Numbered from the stretch's first letter, positions 8,648 through 18,729 are shown. The stretch is DNA of 64,000 bases from Streptosporangiales bacterium (GCA_009379955.1 WHST01000015.1:1-64000), one strand, 5' to 3'. Notes: a model not told the origin generated them from the sequence alone. A program made the numbers and translations.

Positions 8648-9788
8648 ACCCCGCCTCCGCCTCGATCCGTCGCTCGGGGACGACGACCCGCAGCCGGAAG
8701 CCGCCGGGCAGGTCGGCCGTGGCCGTCAGGGTGCCGCCGAGTGCGCCGACACGTTCGCGCAGGCCGGTCAGCCCCGTCCCCGGCTCGGCCGTGCCGCCGC
8801 GGCCGTCGTCGATCACCTCGACCGACGTCGACGTCACCTCGACCCGGCACGAGTGCGCCCGGCTGTGGCGTACGACGTTCGTCACGCCCTCGCGCACGAC
8901 CCAGCCGAACAGCACGCGCAGCTCCCCCGGCACCTCGTCGACGGCGTGCGGCAGGTTCGCGGCGATCCCCGCCGCGGCGAGCACCGACCTGGCCGAAGCG
9001 AGCTCGCCGGCGAGGGTGACCTCGCGGTAGCCGGCGACTGTCCGCCGCACGTCCTCCAGCGTCTCGCGGGCGAGCCGCTCGATGTCGGAGACCTCGGGCG
9101 CGACGTTCTCCGGCCGTCGCTCGGCGAGCTTGCGCGCGAGCTCCGCCTTCACGATGATCGCGGTGAGGCTGTGGCCGACGATGTCGTGCAGGTCGCGCGA
9201 GAACCGCGCGCGTTCGGCGTCGACGGCGAGCGCGGCGAGGTCCTCGTGGGCGCGCCTGATCACCGCCTCCTGACCCTGCATGCGCCTGACCACGAACATC
9301 AGGCCCGCCACCGCGGCCATGATGATCCCGAGCTCGACGGAGACGGGTTCGCCGAGCAGCCACGGCAGGATCCAGCTGACCCACATGACCGCCAGGACGG
9401 AGAGCTGAGTGGTGGCGAGCGGTGGCCAGACGATGATCGCGCCGGCGACGGCGAAGATGACGTACGTGGCGGCCGAGGTGCCGACGAACGAGGTCATCAC
9501 CAGCGCGATGGCGAGCAGGAGCACGGGGAGCAGCGCCAGTCCCCGCCGCCGGGCGCAGTGCATCCGCGCGAACCCGGCGTAGATGGTGGACCCGTAGGTG
9601 AAGACGAAGACGGCACTCAACGCCAGGCCGACGACACGCTCCCAGGTCGGGTGCGGGGCACCGAGCAGCTCGCTGAGCGGGTCGATGAGGTAGAGCAGCC
9701 AGACGCAGGAGAGCACCCAGCCGAACCGCCGGCCGGGATGCTTGGGCATCACGACCGACGGACGCGTCTCCTGCGGTTCCACGGTCAT
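8646..9788 (-). CDS. Sensor histidine kinase (DesK-like, HisKA_3)
   Basis: Membrane kinase of 380 residues. About five or six N-terminal spans (from WVLSCVWLLYLIDPL) make a DesK-type sensor without a large extracellular domain. The dimerisation box FSRDLHDIVGHSLTAIIVK carries the phospho-accepting His. The HATPase_c domain has the N box REGVTNVVRHS, the G1 region VIDDGRGG and GTGLTGLRERVGAL. ATG 9788 starts 20 bp after the permease stop, placing it in the ABC operon. It should phosphorylate the regulator encoded at 7916-8530. Confidence 0.92.
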   Translation of the reverse strand: MTVEPQETRPSVVMPKHPGRRFGWVLSCVWLLYLIDPLSELLGAPHPTWERVVGLALSAVFVFTYGSTIYAGFARMHCARRRGLALLPVLLLAIALVMTSFVGTSAATYVIFAVAGAIIVWPPLATTQLSVLAVMWVSWILPWLLGEPVSVELGIIMAAVAGLMFVVRRMQGQEAVIRRAHEDLAALAVDAERARFSRDLHDIVGHSLTAIIVKAELARKLAERRPENVAPEVSDIERLARETLEDVRRTVAGYREVTLAGELASARSVLAAAGIAANLPHAVDEVPGELRVLFGWVVREGVTNVVRHSRAHSCRVEVTSTSVEVIDDGRGGTAEPGTGLTGLRERVGALGGTLTATADLPGGFRLRVVVPERRIEAEAG

Positions 9789-9808
9789 CGGCAGCACCGT
9801 ACCCGCTG

Positions 9809-10534
9809 CTAGGCTCGCGCCGTGTCGGCGCGGAAGCGCCAGGCCGCGAACGCCGCGAACAGCACGCCCCAGAGCGCGAGCACGCCGACGCCCGTCCACC
9901 CGAACCCGGGTGCTCCCATCGCGGCGCGACCTGCCATGCCGAGCCAGTACGACGGGATGACGTGGGCGATCTGCGCCATCAGGTGCGGCATGACCTCGAC
10001 GGGGATCCACAGGCCACCGAGGATCGACATCCCGAAGAACGTGATCATCGTCACCGGCTGCACCAGGTCGACGTTGCCGACGTACCCGATGCCCACGCCC
10101 AGCAGCACGAACGGGATGACCGCGAGCCAGGTCGCACCGACCGCGAGCAGCCAGTGCTCCCACGGCATCCGTACGCCGGACGCGAACCCGACGGCGTACA
10201 CGACGACCAGTGACACGAGCGTCACCAGCCAGGCCACGATGCCCTTCGCGACGACGTACGCCGTGGACGGGAGCCCGGTGAGGCGCAGCTGCCGGTTCCA
10301 GCCGAGCTTGCGCTCCATCGCGATGTTCGCCGCAGAGAAGACCGAGGCTCCGATCGCTCCGTACGCCGCCATGCTCACCAGGATGTAGGCCGACGCACCG
10401 ATGCCGCCGAGCCTGCCGCCGCCGGTCTGGCTGAACACGAGGAACAGCACCGCGGGCATCGCGATGGTGAAGATCGCGGTGCGCGGGTTGCGCAGCACGC
10501 GCATGATCTCGAGCCGGATGTACTGGGCGTTCAC
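9809..10534 (-). CDS. ABC-2 type transporter permease
   Basis: Integral membrane protein of 241 residues with six predicted spans, starting VNAQYIRLEIMRVLRNPR and continuing TAIFTIAMPAVLFLVFS. It resembles ABC-2 permeases of the drug/lipid exporter kind. It is a half-size subunit expected to dimerise with two copies of the upstream ATPase. Start GTG 10534 overlaps the ATPase stop by four bases (GTGA). Likely cargo is an antibiotic, lipid or other envelope-active compound, judged only from the attached two-component system. Confidence 0.88.
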   Translation of the reverse strand: MNAQYIRLEIMRVLRNPRTAIFTIAMPAVLFLVFSQTGGGRLGGIGASAYILVSMAAYGAIGASVFSAANIAMERKLGWNRQLRLTGLPSTAYVVAKGIVAWLVTLVSLVVVYAVGFASGVRMPWEHWLLAVGATWLAVIPFVLLGVGIGYVGNVDLVQPVTMITFFGMSILGGLWIPVEVMPHLMAQIAHVIPSYWLGMAGRAAMGAPGFGWTGVGVLALWGVLFAAFAAWRFRADTARA

Positions 10535-11466
10535 GCGTCGTCTCCACTCGTCAGAGTCAGGAATGCCTCGGTCAGGTCGGCGCCGGACACCTCGATGTGC
10601 CGTACGTCGCGGTGCTGCTCGAGCAGTGCGTACAGCGCGGCGTCGGAGTCCGAGCACCGCAGCTCGACGGACGTCCCGTGCCGGCTCACCGACTCGACTC
10701 CCGGCAGCGCGGCGAGCCGGTCGGCGTCGACGTCGGCCAGCGTCGCCCTGATGACGCGCATCGTGCCGATGGCCTTGAGCTCGGTCGCCGACCCGTCGGC
10801 GACGATGCGCCCACGGCGGATCATCACGATGCGGTCGGCCTGCTCGTCGGCCTCCTCCAGGTAGTGCGTGGCGAAGAGGACGGTCTTGCCGGCCCGCGCC
10901 TCTGCGCGCATCGACGTCCAGAACGCGACCCGCGACGCGACGTCCATGCCCGCGGTGGGCTCGTCGAGGACGACGAGCTCCGGGTCGGGAACGATCGCCA
11001 TCGCGAACCGCACCCGCTGCATCTGCCCGCCGGAGAGCTTGCCCGCCTTCCGCTTGGCCAGGTCGGCGATGCCGGCCCGTTCGAGCGTCTCCCCGACCGG
11101 CAACGGCGATTTGTGCAGCGACGCGACGAGAGCGACGACCTCCTTGACGGTGACGTCGGGGAGGAGCTGCCCGAGCTGGAGCATCGCCCCGACGTGTCCC
11201 CCACCGACCGCCGCCTGCGGCGCCAGGCCGAAGATCTCGGCGGTCCCGGCGTCGGGTCTGGAGAGGCCGAGCATCATGTCGATCGTGGTGGACTTGCCCG
11301 CACCGTTGGGTCCGAGCAGCGCCACCACCTCTCCCGGCGCGATGGTGAGGTCCACGCCGTCGACGGCGACCGCGCTGCCGTACGCCTTGCGCAGTCCCGT
11401 CAGTGCGACGGCGACGCCGCCGGCCGCGTGCGGCGGGGCGTCGATCGTGAGCGTGTCGTTGGTCAT
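10531..11466 (-). CDS. ABC transporter ATP-binding protein
   Basis: Nucleotide-binding subunit of 311 residues. Walker A is GPNGAGKST (about 52-60), the Q-loop region is MLQLGQLLPDVTV, the signature is LSGGQMQRVRFA, Walker B is LVVLDEPTAGMD and the switch His is in ATHYLEEAD. It has the C-terminal extension of the DrrA/NatA class. ATG 11466 gives a start before TNDTLTIDAPP. First gene of the ATPase-permease-kinase-regulator operon. Confidence 0.93.
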   Translation of the reverse strand: MTNDTLTIDAPPHAAGGVAVALTGLRKAYGSAVAVDGVDLTIAPGEVVALLGPNGAGKSTTIDMMLGLSRPDAGTAEIFGLAPQAAVGGGHVGAMLQLGQLLPDVTVKEVVALVASLHKSPLPVGETLERAGIADLAKRKAGKLSGGQMQRVRFAMAIVPDPELVVLDEPTAGMDVASRVAFWTSMRAEARAGKTVLFATHYLEEADEQADRIVMIRRGRIVADGSATELKAIGTMRVIRATLADVDADRLAALPGVESVSRHGTSVELRCSDSDAALYALLEQHRDVRHIEVSGADLTEAFLTLTSGDDA

Positions 11467-11557
11467 GGCCACCACGATGCCGCCGTGACGGCGACGTGGG
11501 CAGTGATGCGCGTACGGCCCCGGCCGTGACATCTGTCAGGGGCGCGCGGAGCGCGGG

Positions 11558-12397
11558 TCAGAAGAGGACGGACATGAAGCGGCCGTTCTCGACGAAGCCG
11601 GCCCTGCGGTAGGCGGCGCGCGCCGGCGCGTTGTAGTCGTTGACGTACAGGCTCACCGCGGGCGCGATCGAGCGCATCGCCTCGGTGACGACGGCGGCGA
11701 TGCCGGCGGCCGCGATGCCCCGGCCGCGGTGCGACGGGGGCACCCAGACGCCCTGCACCTGGCAGGCGCGCCTGGTGACCGCCGCGATCTCCGCCTTGAA
11801 GATCACCGTGCCGCCCTCGATCCGCGCGAAGCCCCTGCCCTGCCGAACGAGCTCGGCGACGCGTGACCGGTAGAGCGTTCCGCCGTCGCCCGCGACCGGG
11901 GAGAGGCCGACCTCCTCGGTGAACATCGCCACACAGGCGGGCAGCACGATCTCGACCTCGTCCTCGCGCACGCGCCGGACTGCCGGGTCGCCGGCGTGCG
12001 GCGGTGGCCGGGTGGCGACCATGTGCGGCTGGGAGCGTACGGCACGCGCCGTGCCCCACGACGGTTCGAGCAGCCGCCAGAGCGGGTCGACGGCGTCGGC
12101 GGGACCGACGATCGACGAGCAGCGACGCCCCTGCCGCCTGGCGCGGTCGGCGAACGCGTGGACGGCCGCCTCCGTCGCCTGGACGGGCACGAGGTTGGCC
12201 CCGGCGTAGCAGATCGAGACGAGCTCACCGCGTTCGGCGTAGCCCCAGAGCTCGGCGCCGAGACGCCAGGGGTCGAGGCCGCAGAGGGCGACCCGGGAAC
12301 CCACGAAGACGTCGGTGACCGGATCGCGGTCGAGGAGGTCGGTGACGGCCGGGAGGTCGCGGTCGTCGAGGACGCGGAGCGGGGAGGTCCGGAGCAC
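11558..12397 (-). CDS. GNAT acetyltransferase with DUF4081 N-terminal domain
   Basis: About 279 residues. The N-terminal half (LRTSPLRVLDDRDLPAVTDL) matches the DUF4081 region found in actinobacterial GNAT proteins beside ispG. The C-terminal half is a GNAT fold with the acetyl-CoA loop VQGVWVPPSHRGRGIAAAGI and the final YNAPARAAYRRAGF. The substrate is unknown. I prefer GTG 12397, nine bases after GGAAGG, over the upstream GTG 12406, which is too close to that Shine-Dalgarno. It ends the leftward dxr-rseP-ispG cluster. Confidence 0.85.
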   Translation of the reverse strand: MLRTSPLRVLDDRDLPAVTDLLDRDPVTDVFVGSRVALCGLDPWRLGAELWGYAERGELVSICYAGANLVPVQATEAAVHAFADRARRQGRRCSSIVGPADAVDPLWRLLEPSWGTARAVRSQPHMVATRPPPHAGDPAVRRVREDEVEIVLPACVAMFTEEVGLSPVAGDGGTLYRSRVAELVRQGRGFARIEGGTVIFKAEIAAVTRRACQVQGVWVPPSHRGRGIAAAGIAAVVTEAMRSIAPAVSLYVNDYNAPARAAYRRAGFVENGRFMSVLF

Positions 12398-12442
12398 GCA
12401 CCCCACCCCTTCCGCAGAGTCTCCCGTAAGACCTTCGCGCTC

Positions 12443-13597
12443 CTAGGAGACCGTCACCTCTGGTGGGCCCGAGCTTACGCCGTCGGCGTCCATCTGCTCG
12501 GCGATCCGCATGGCCTCCTCGATGAGGGTCTCGACGATCTCGGCCTCCGGCACGGTCCTGACGACCTCGCCCTTGACGAAGATCTGGCCCTTGCCGTTGC
12601 CCGACGCGACGCCGAGGTCGGCCTCCCGCGCCTCGCCAGGCCCGTTGACGACACAGCCCATCACGGCGACGCGGAGCGGCACCTCCATGCCCTCGAGGCC
12701 GGCGGTCACCTCGTCGGCGAGCGTGTAGACGTCGACCTGCGCGCGTCCGCAGGACGGGCACGACACGATCTCGAGCTTGCGCGGCCGGAGCCCGAGCGAC
12801 TCGAGGATCGCGGAGCCGACCTTGACCTCCTCGACCGGAGGGGCGGACAGCGACACCCTGATCGTGTCGCCGATGCCCTCGGCGAGCAGCGCGCCGAACG
12901 CGGTCGCCGACTTGACCGTGCCCTGGAACGCCGGCCCGGCCTCGGTGACGCCGAGGTGGAGCGGGTAGTCGCAGCGGCTCGACAGCAGCCGGTACGCCTG
13001 CACCATCACGACCGGGTCGTGGTGCTTCACGGAGATCTTGATGTCGTGGAAGTCGTGCTCCTCGAAGAGCGACGCCTCCCACAACGCCGACTCGACGAGC
13101 GCCTCCGGCGTGGCCCTGCCGTACTTCTGCATCAGCCGCGGGTCGAGCGACCCCGCGTTGACGCCGATCCTGATCGGGGTGCCGTGGTCCTTCGCCCCGG
13201 CGGCGATCTCGGCGACCTTGTCGTCGAACTTCCTGATGTTGCCCGGGTTGACGCGTACCGCCGCGCAGCCCGCCTCGATCGCGGCGAAGACGTAGCGCGG
13301 CTGGAAGTGGATGTCGGCGATGACCGGGATCTGGCTGTGCCGCACGATCTCGGGCAGCGCATCGCTGTCGTCCTGGCTCGGCACGGCCACGCGGACGATG
13401 TCGCAGCCCGACGCGGTCAGCTCGGCGATCGACTGCAGCGTCTTGTCGACCTCGGTGGTCTTGGTGACGGTCATCGACTGCACCGAGATCGGGGCGCCGC
13501 CGCCCACGGGCACCGCACCGACCATGACCTGGCGGGTCTTGCGGCGCCCCGCCAGTGTGGCCGGCGGCAGCTCCGGCATACCGAGGTTGGTGGTCAT
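12443..13597 (-). CDS. ispG: 4-hydroxy-3-methylbut-2-enyl diphosphate synthase
   Basis: Iron-sulfur enzyme of the MEP pathway that converts MEcPP to HMBPP. At 384 residues it has the compact bacterial length without the plant insertion. It contains [38 protein letters not shown] and GVTEAGP. The [4Fe-4S] ligands are the Cys residues of [13 protein letters not shown] and the later [11 protein letters not shown]. It lies 24 bp after the RseP-like gene and works two steps or more downstream of Dxr, encoded in the same cluster. Confidence 0.97.
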   Translation of the reverse strand: MTTNLGMPELPPATLAGRRKTRQVMVGAVPVGGGAPISVQSMTVTKTTEVDKTLQSIAELTASGCDIVRVAVPSQDDSDALPEIVRHSQIPVIADIHFQPRYVFAAIEAGCAAVRVNPGNIRKFDDKVAEIAAGAKDHGTPIRIGVNAGSLDPRLMQKYGRATPEALVESALWEASLFEEHDFHDIKISVKHHDPVVMVQAYRLLSSRCDYPLHLGVTEAGPAFQGTVKSATAFGALLAEGIGDTIRVSLSAPPVEEVKVGSAILESLGLRPRKLEIVSCPSCGRAQVDVYTLADEVTAGLEGMEVPLRVAVMGCVVNGPGEAREADLGVASGNGKGQIFVKGEVVRTVPEAEIVETLIEEAMRIAEQMDADGVSSGPPEVTVS

Positions 13598-13621
13598 CTC
13601 TCCAGTATCTCGATCATCGGC

Positions 13622-14842
13622 TCAGAACGGGCTCGCCAGCGGGTTGACGATGTCGGCCGCGATGAGCAGCACGCCGAGGCCGACGAGCAGGATGAACACC
13701 ACGTAGGTGGCCGGTAGCAGCTTGGTCATGTCGACCGGGCCCGGGTCGGGACGGCCGCGCTTGCGGGCGATGAACGCCTTGATCCGCTCCCAGAACAGGA
13801 CGGCGATGTGACCGCCGTCCATCGGCAGCAGCGGCAGCAGGTTGAAGACGCCGATGAAGACGTTGATGCCCTGCAGCATGTCGATCATCGCGGACGCCTT
13901 GGCGCGGGTGGGCTCATCGGAGCCGAACAGCGACCCGGCCATGCGACCCGCGCCGACCACGCTGCCCACCTGTCCGCCCTGGGTCTCGCCGCGCTCCGGG
14001 GAGAACAGCTGCGGGATCGCGCCGGGGATCTTCACGAGCGTCTGGAAGATCAGGCCGATCTCGCGTACGAACACCTGCCCCGTCATGACGACGGCCTCGC
14101 CCGGGCTCCACGTCTGGTAGCCCTCGACGCGCTCGCCCGCCGTGACGCCGAGGAACCCGACGCGGCGACCGGTCTCGGAATCGGTGATCGTGGCCAGCGT
14201 GACCGGGATGTCGATGGTCTTGCCGCCGCGTTCGACGGTGACCGTGACCCGGTCGCCGCCGCGTGCCTTCAGCTGGTCGGTCAGCTGCTTCCACGAGGTC
14301 ACCTGCCGGCCCTCGAAAGCCGTGACGCGGTCGCCCGGCTTGATCCCCCCGAGCGCCGCGGGCGACTTGGCGGCGCCCTCCTCGCAGCCGCCGGCGGTGG
14401 ACGTGGGCACGCAGGTGGAGACCCGGGCCATCTCGAGCGTCTGGCCCTTGATCGGCACGCCGACGCCCATCATCAGCACCATCAGCAGCACGATGCCGAT
14501 GACGAAGTGGGTCAGCGAGCCGGCGACGAGGACCAGGAACCGCTGCATCGGCTTCGCCCGCCAGAACGCCCGCGGCTGGTCGACGGGGTCGAGCTCCTCG
14601 AGCGGGGTCATGCCGAGGATGCGGACGTACGCACCGGCGGGGATGACCTTGAAGCCGTACTCGGTCTCGCCACGCTTGAACGACCAGATGCGGGGACCGA
14701 AGCCGATGAAGAACTCGGTCGCCTTCATGCCGAACCGGCGGGCGAAGAAGAAGTGGCCCCACTCGTGGCAGGCGATGGAGATGACGAGGGCGACCACGAA
14801 GATGGCGATGCCCACCCCGCCCAGCACAAGGAAGTTGGACAT
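13622..14842 (-). CDS. rseP: Site-2 membrane metalloprotease (RseP/Rip1 type)
   Basis: M50 intramembrane protease of 406 residues. The zinc motif HEWGH sits at about residues 26-30 in the first span, and the second metal motif is in NLLPLLPMDGGHIAVLF. A PDZ domain lies between (KPGDRVTAFEGRQVTSWKQL). In actinobacteria such proteases cut anti-sigma factors and affect envelope stress. The stop of dxr is two bases upstream of its start, so the two are cotranscribed. Substrates cannot be read from the sequence. Confidence 0.92.
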   Translation of the reverse strand: MSNFLVLGGVGIAIFVVALVISIACHEWGHFFFARRFGMKATEFFIGFGPRIWSFKRGETEYGFKVIPAGAYVRILGMTPLEELDPVDQPRAFWRAKPMQRFLVLVAGSLTHFVIGIVLLMVLMMGVGVPIKGQTLEMARVSTCVPTSTAGGCEEGAAKSPAALGGIKPGDRVTAFEGRQVTSWKQLTDQLKARGGDRVTVTVERGGKTIDIPVTLATITDSETGRRVGFLGVTAGERVEGYQTWSPGEAVVMTGQVFVREIGLIFQTLVKIPGAIPQLFSPERGETQGGQVGSVVGAGRMAGSLFGSDEPTRAKASAMIDMLQGINVFIGVFNLLPLLPMDGGHIAVLFWERIKAFIARKRGRPDPGPVDMTKLLPATYVVFILLVGLGVLLIAADIVNPLASPF

Positions 14843-14844
14843 CT

Positions 14845-16128
14845 CTACCGGCTACCCCTGTCTCCTCGGACTGCGCTGCTGTCTGATCGGCTGTCTGATC
14901 GAATGCCCGCGATCGTACGGGCCTGTTCTCGCGCCCAGCCGTCGGCGGCGAGTACCGCCTCGACGGTGAGCTCGCCGGCCCCGCCCTGGTCCGAGCGAGC
15001 CCGCTCGGACTCGTCGTGGGCGGCCACGACCCGCTGTACCGTATCGACGATACCGAGGAACGGCAGCCGGTGGTCGAGGAAGGCCCGCACGCATTCCTCG
15101 TTGGCCGCGTTGTAAACGGCGGGGTAGGTGCCGCCGAGCTCCCCCACCTCCCGCGCGAGCCGGATGGCGGGGAACGCCTCGTCGTCGAGCGGCAGGAACT
15201 CCCAGGTGTGGGCCGTGGTCCAGTCGACGGGCCGTGCCGCGTCCGCCACCCGGTGGGGCCAACCGAGCGCCAGGGCGATCGGGAGCCGCATGTCCGGCGG
15301 CGAGCACTGCGCCAGCGTGGAGCCGTCGACGAACTCGACCATCGAGTGGACCATCGACTGCGGGTGGACGACCACCTCGATGCGGTCGAACGGGATGTCG
15401 AAGAGCAGGTGGGCCTCGACGACCTCCAACGCCTTGTTGACGAGCGTCGCGCTGTTGACCGTGATCACCGGCCCCATCTGCCAGGTGGGGTGGGCCAGCG
15501 CCTGCTCGGGGGTCACGTCGGTCAGCTCCTCGCGGCGGCGGCCGCGGAACGGTCCGCCGCTGGCGGTCACGACGAGCTTGCGCACCTCGTGGCCGTCGCC
15601 ACCGCGCAGGCACTGGGCGAGGGCGGAGTGCTCGGAGTCGACGGGCACGATCTGCCCGGGCGCGGCGAGATCGCGGACGAGCGACCCGCCGACGATCAGC
15701 GACTCCTTGTTCGCCAACGCGAGGATGCGTCCGGCCCGCAACGCTGCGAGCGTCGGACGGAGGCCGGCGGCGCCGTCGACCGCGTTGAGCACGACGTCGC
15801 ACGGCCACTCGGCGAGCTCGGCGACGGCCTGGGGTCCCGCGAGGATCTTCGGCAGCCGGTACTCGCCGCGCGAGTACCCGCGGCGCTGCGCCTCCGAGTA
15901 CAGGGCGAGCTGGACGTCCTGGACGGCCGTCGGCCGCGCGACGGCCACGATGGCGACCCCGAGGTCGAGCGCCTGCCGGACGAGCAGCTCGGGGTTGCCG
16001 CCGCCCGCGGCGATGCCGACGACGCGGAACTTGTCCCGGTTGTCCGCTACGACCTCGAGCGCCTGGGTGCCGACCGAACCGGTGGAGCCGAGGACGACGA
16101 CGTCGCGACGGGGCGCAGAGGGAGGCAC
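14845..16128 (-). CDS. dxr: 1-deoxy-D-xylulose 5-phosphate reductoisomerase
   Basis: NADPH-dependent enzyme making MEP, the first committed step of the MEP isoprenoid pathway; about 427 residues. Motifs are [19 protein letters not shown] for [43 protein letters not shown] and [21 protein letters not shown] chose GTG 16128 because it begins just before the conserved N-terminus; no clear Shine-Dalgarno is present and in-frame starts at 16173 and 16230 exist. It heads the leftward cluster and is divergent from the HEAT gene (136 bp gap). Confidence 0.95.
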   Translation of the reverse strand: MPPSAPRRDVVVLGSTGSVGTQALEVVADNRDKFRVVGIAAGGGNPELLVRQALDLGVAIVAVARPTAVQDVQLALYSEAQRRGYSRGEYRLPKILAGPQAVAELAEWPCDVVLNAVDGAAGLRPTLAALRAGRILALANKESLIVGGSLVRDLAAPGQIVPVDSEHSALAQCLRGGDGHEVRKLVVTASGGPFRGRRREELTDVTPEQALAHPTWQMGPVITVNSATLVNKALEVVEAHLLFDIPFDRIEVVVHPQSMVHSMVEFVDGSTLAQCSPPDMRLPIALALGWPHRVADAARPVDWTTAHTWEFLPLDDEAFPAIRLAREVGELGGTYPAVYNAANEECVRAFLDHRLPFLGIVDTVQRVVAAHDESERARSDQGGAGELTVEAVLAADGWAREQARTIAGIRSDSRSDSSAVRGDRGSR

Positions 16129-16264
16129 GCGCCCATTGTTCCGCACCGCGTGTCGAGCCGGGCCGGGGCCCATATCAGCAGCGTGCGACGCCGCCGACAC
16201 CGACTGTCCCCCGCTTCCGGGCCATGCCACACAGGGCTACCCTGCTCTTCAGGGGGACGGCGTT

Positions 16265-17098
16265 ATGGGGCGCGCTGCCGTGCACATCTTCCTACCGTCG
16301 TCGGGAGTCAGTCCGTTGTCGCGCACCGCTTGGCGGCACGAGGCCATACGCGCCTGCGCTACACGCGACCCCGTCCAGGTCGAGAAGGTCCTGCGGACCT
16401 ACACCGAGCTGTCCACCGGCACCGCACCCGACGCGCTCAAGATGTTCCTCGTCCGCTGGCTGAAGCCGCCCGACTGGCCGCTCCTGCGTGGGCTCGCCGA
16501 CAGCGAGGACGCCTCGGCGCGGCAGGTGGCGGCGCTGCTCGTCCCGTCCGCCTGGCTGGTCAGGGCCGCCGCCGCGGAGGCCAGGCTGCGCAAGCTCGCA
16601 CGCGACGAGTCCCCCGCGGTCCGCGACTGGGTGGCGCTCGCCATCGCCGACCTGGTGACCTCGTACGCCGACGGCGCCGACGTCGTCAGGCGCTGGGCCC
16701 AGCACTCGCTCATCGAAGCGCGGCGGGCGGCCGCCGTCGGCACCGGCTGGGCGGCCGCGTCCGCCGACACCGCCACCGCGCGGCGCCTGCTCGACGCGCT
16801 GACCCCGATGATGTCCGACGGCACCGAGGAGGTCCGCTACGTCCTCGCGCCGGTGGCCATCGGCGACGGCATGCTGCGCTACCACCCGGACCTCACCCTG
16901 GCCTGGCTCGCCGCACTCGCCACGGCGCCGGAGCCGCAGACCAGGTGGGGCGTCGCCCGGGCACTCGGCTGCCGGGCGGCACGCGTGCACCAGGAAGCGG
17001 CGTGGCGGGTGCTCGCCCCGCTGGTGGAGGACGACGAGCAGGAGGTCCGCCAGGCCGCCAGGCTGGCCGCCGCGTCCCTCAGCCCCTCGATGTTCTGA
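16265..17098 (+). CDS. HEAT-repeat protein of unknown function
   Basis: Helical protein of 277 residues, rich in Ala, Arg and Leu, built of repeated short helix pairs (SARQVAALLVPSAWLV, AVRDWVALAIADLV, TRWGVARALGCRAARVH, EVRQAARLAAASL). Such HEAT or armadillo-like scaffolds bind proteins or DNA; the final part resembles DNA-alkylation-repair-type helices, but no catalytic residues can be named. ATG 16265 follows AGGGGGAC. No signal peptide or membrane span is seen. It is convergent with the Pro-rich membrane protein gene. Confidence 0.72.
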   Translation: MGRAAVHIFLPSSGVSPLSRTAWRHEAIRACATRDPVQVEKVLRTYTELSTGTAPDALKMFLVRWLKPPDWPLLRGLADSEDASARQVAALLVPSAWLVRAAAAEARLRKLARDESPAVRDWVALAIADLVTSYADGADVVRRWAQHSLIEARRAAAVGTGWAAASADTATARRLLDALTPMMSDGTEEVRYVLAPVAIGDGMLRYHPDLTLAWLAALATAPEPQTRWGVARALGCRAARVHQEAAWRVLAPLVEDDEQEVRQAARLAAASLSPSMF

Positions 17099-17126
17099 CC
17101 CGGGCTCGGTCGGGACCGCGTCGGGA

Positions 17127-17218
17127 GTTGATCACGTTAACCCAGCGAACAGGGACTTCACCTCGTGCAGGGACGAGGTGAAGTCGACGTTGATCACGTT
17201 AACGTGATCAACGTCGAC
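17127..17218. repeat. Two-hairpin palindromic 3' element, copy 1
   Basis: Three parts lie between two convergent genes. A half-site GTTGATCACGTTAAC is at 17127-17141. A hairpin with a perfect 13-bp stem (GACTTCACCTCGT at 17154-17166 and its complement at 17173-17185) has a 6-base loop. A perfect 36-bp palindrome occupies 17183-17218 with core GATCACGTTAACGTGATC. The same hairpin-plus-palindrome pair recurs at 54209-54269. It ends 17 bp from the stop of the leftward gene and probably acts as a bidirectional terminator, though it lacks a T-run. Confidence 0.85.
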
Positions 17219-17235
17219 ACCTCAGCGCGAGCGCC

Positions 17236-17928
17236 TCAGCGGGCGGGTGGGCCGACCTTGCAGTGGCGGCGGACGGCGTCGAGGTTGAGCAGGGCGGCGG
17301 CGGCGATGGCGGCGAACAGGCCGACGAAGTGGACGACCACGCCCGAGCCGATGTAGTAGGCCTCGAGCACGCCGAACGCGCCGACGGAGGCGAGCGCGGC
17401 GCCCCACGGACCGCGGCGGCGGGTGAGCAGGAGCAGGCCGAACGTCACCCACGCGACTCCGCACGCCGCCTGCGCGATCGCGAGGAACAGCGGGTCGCCG
17501 CCGAGCACCAGGACACCGATGTTGCCCCCGTCGAGGTAGCCGAGCACCGCGGTGATCGCGTTGGTCGCGCCCGCGCCGACGAGCAGGGCGACCGCGGCGA
17601 GCACGAACAGGAGGCTGCCGGGCGGCTGTGCCGGCCGGTTCGCGGTGGCCGCGGGCGGAGCCATGGGCGGAGCCATGGGCGGAGCCATGGGCGGAGCCAT
17701 GGGCGGAGCCATGGGCTGCTGCTGCGGTGGGAGCGCCGGTGCCGTGGTCGGGTACGCGCCGGGTGCGGGCGGGGGGCCGCCCTGGAACGGTGGCCCCGGC
17801 GGGTAGCCCTGCCCGTAGCCGGGGACGTAGCCCTGACCGCCGGGGTACGGCGCCTGGGGTCGCCCCGGCGACGGCGGGCCCTGCGGCGGCATCGGCCGCT
17901 GCGGCTGCCCTGGTCCTTGTCCGTACAC
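17236..17928 (-). CDS. Pro/Gly-rich membrane protein with MAPP tandem repeat
   Basis: A 230-residue protein. Residues 1 to about 100 are a disordered Pro/Gly/Gln-rich cytoplasmic tail ending in five exact MAPP repeats, encoded by a 12-bp unit repeated at 17653-17712. Then come four predicted membrane spans (SLLFVLAAVALLVGAG, the LFLAIAQAACGVAW region and two more). No known catalytic domain is seen; the layout resembles actinobacterial Pro-rich-tail membrane proteins. GTG 17928 has GGAGG seven bases upstream. It lies 24 bp after hisF in the same direction and may be cotranscribed with the his genes. Confidence 0.75.
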   Translation of the reverse strand: MYGQGPGQPQRPMPPQGPPSPGRPQAPYPGGQGYVPGYGQGYPPGPPFQGGPPPAPGAYPTTAPALPPQQQPMAPPMAPPMAPPMAPPMAPPAATANRPAQPPGSLLFVLAAVALLVGAGATNAITAVLGYLDGGNIGVLVLGGDPLFLAIAQAACGVAWVTFGLLLLTRRRGPWGAALASVGAFGVLEAYYIGSGVVVHFVGLFAAIAAAALLNLDAVRRHCKVGPPAR

Positions 17929-17952
17929 GCGCCCTCCTCCCGGCGGACCAGC

Positions 17953-18729
17953 CTACGCGGCCGGAGCCGTGCGGACGGGGTGGCCCGCCGCGGCGAGCGT
18001 CGCCTTGACCTCGCCGATCCGGAACCGCCCGAAGTGGAACACGGTCGCGGCGAGCACCGCGTCGGCGCCGGCGGCCACGGCCGGCGGGAAGTCGGCGAGC
18101 CCGCCCGCCCCGCCACTGGCGACGACGGGCACCGACACCACAGACCTGATCGCGCGGATGAGCTCGAGGTCGTAGCCGTCGCCGGTGCCGTCGGCGTCCA
18201 TCGAGTTCAGCGTCACCTCGCCGGCGCCGAGCTCGGCCGCACGCGCCGCCCACTCGACCGCGTCGATGCCGGTGCCGCGGCGGCCGCCGTGGGTGGTCAC
18301 CTCGAAGCCGGACGGTGTGCCGGGTGCGCGGCGTACGTCCATCGACAGCACGACACACTGCGACCCGAAGCGCTCGGCGGCCTCGCGCAGCAGCTCGGGC
18401 CGCGCGACCGCACCGGTGTTGACCGTCACCTTGTCGGCGCCCGCACGGAGCAGCCGGTCGACGTCGGCGACCTCACGCACGCCGCCGCCGACGGTCAGCG
18501 GGATGAACACCTGCTCGGCCGTGCGGCGCACCACGTCGTACGTGGTCGAACGGTCCTGGGCACTCGCGGTGATGTCGAAGAAGACGAGCTCGTCGGCCCC
18601 CTCGGCGTCGTAGACCCGGGCGAGCTCGACCGGGTCACCGGCGTCGCGCAGGTCGGTGAACCGCACGCCCTTGACGACCCGCCCGGCGTCGACATCGAGG
18701 CAGGGGATGACTCTCACGGCAACCGTCAC
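17953..18729 (-). CDS. hisF: Imidazole glycerol phosphate synthase cyclase subunit
   Basis: TIM-barrel cyclase of 258 residues that joins PRFAR and HisH-derived ammonia into IGP and AICAR. Catalytic Asp is in [15 protein letters not shown]; the second is in VVLSMDVRR. Phosphate-binding loops are in LTVGGGVR and ASGGAGG. GTG 18729 overlaps the adk stop by four bases (GTGA); a second GTG at 18717 would still keep the conserved core. The partner HisH is encoded three genes upstream. Confidence 0.96.
   Translation of the reverse strand: MTVAVRVIPCLDVDAGRVVKGVRFTDLRDAGDPVELARVYDAEGADELVFFDITASAQDRSTTYDVVRRTAEQVFIPLTVGGGVREVADVDRLLRAGADKVTVNTGAVARPELLREAAERFGSQCVVLSMDVRRAPGTPSGFEVTTHGGRRGTGIDAVEWAARAAELGAGEVTLNSMDADGTGDGYDLELIRAIRSVVSVPVVASGGAGGLADFPPAVAAGADAVLAATVFHFGRFRIGEVKATLAAAGHPVRTAPAA

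Noticed and set aside
17653-17712. Possible CRISPR-like array of short repeats
   Set aside because: The units are 12 bp, contiguous and coding, without spacers.
17552-17806. Gly/Ala-rich plus-strand frame with repeated GGAM units
   Set aside because: It results from reading the MAPP minisatellite on the opposite strand; there is no ribosome-binding site.
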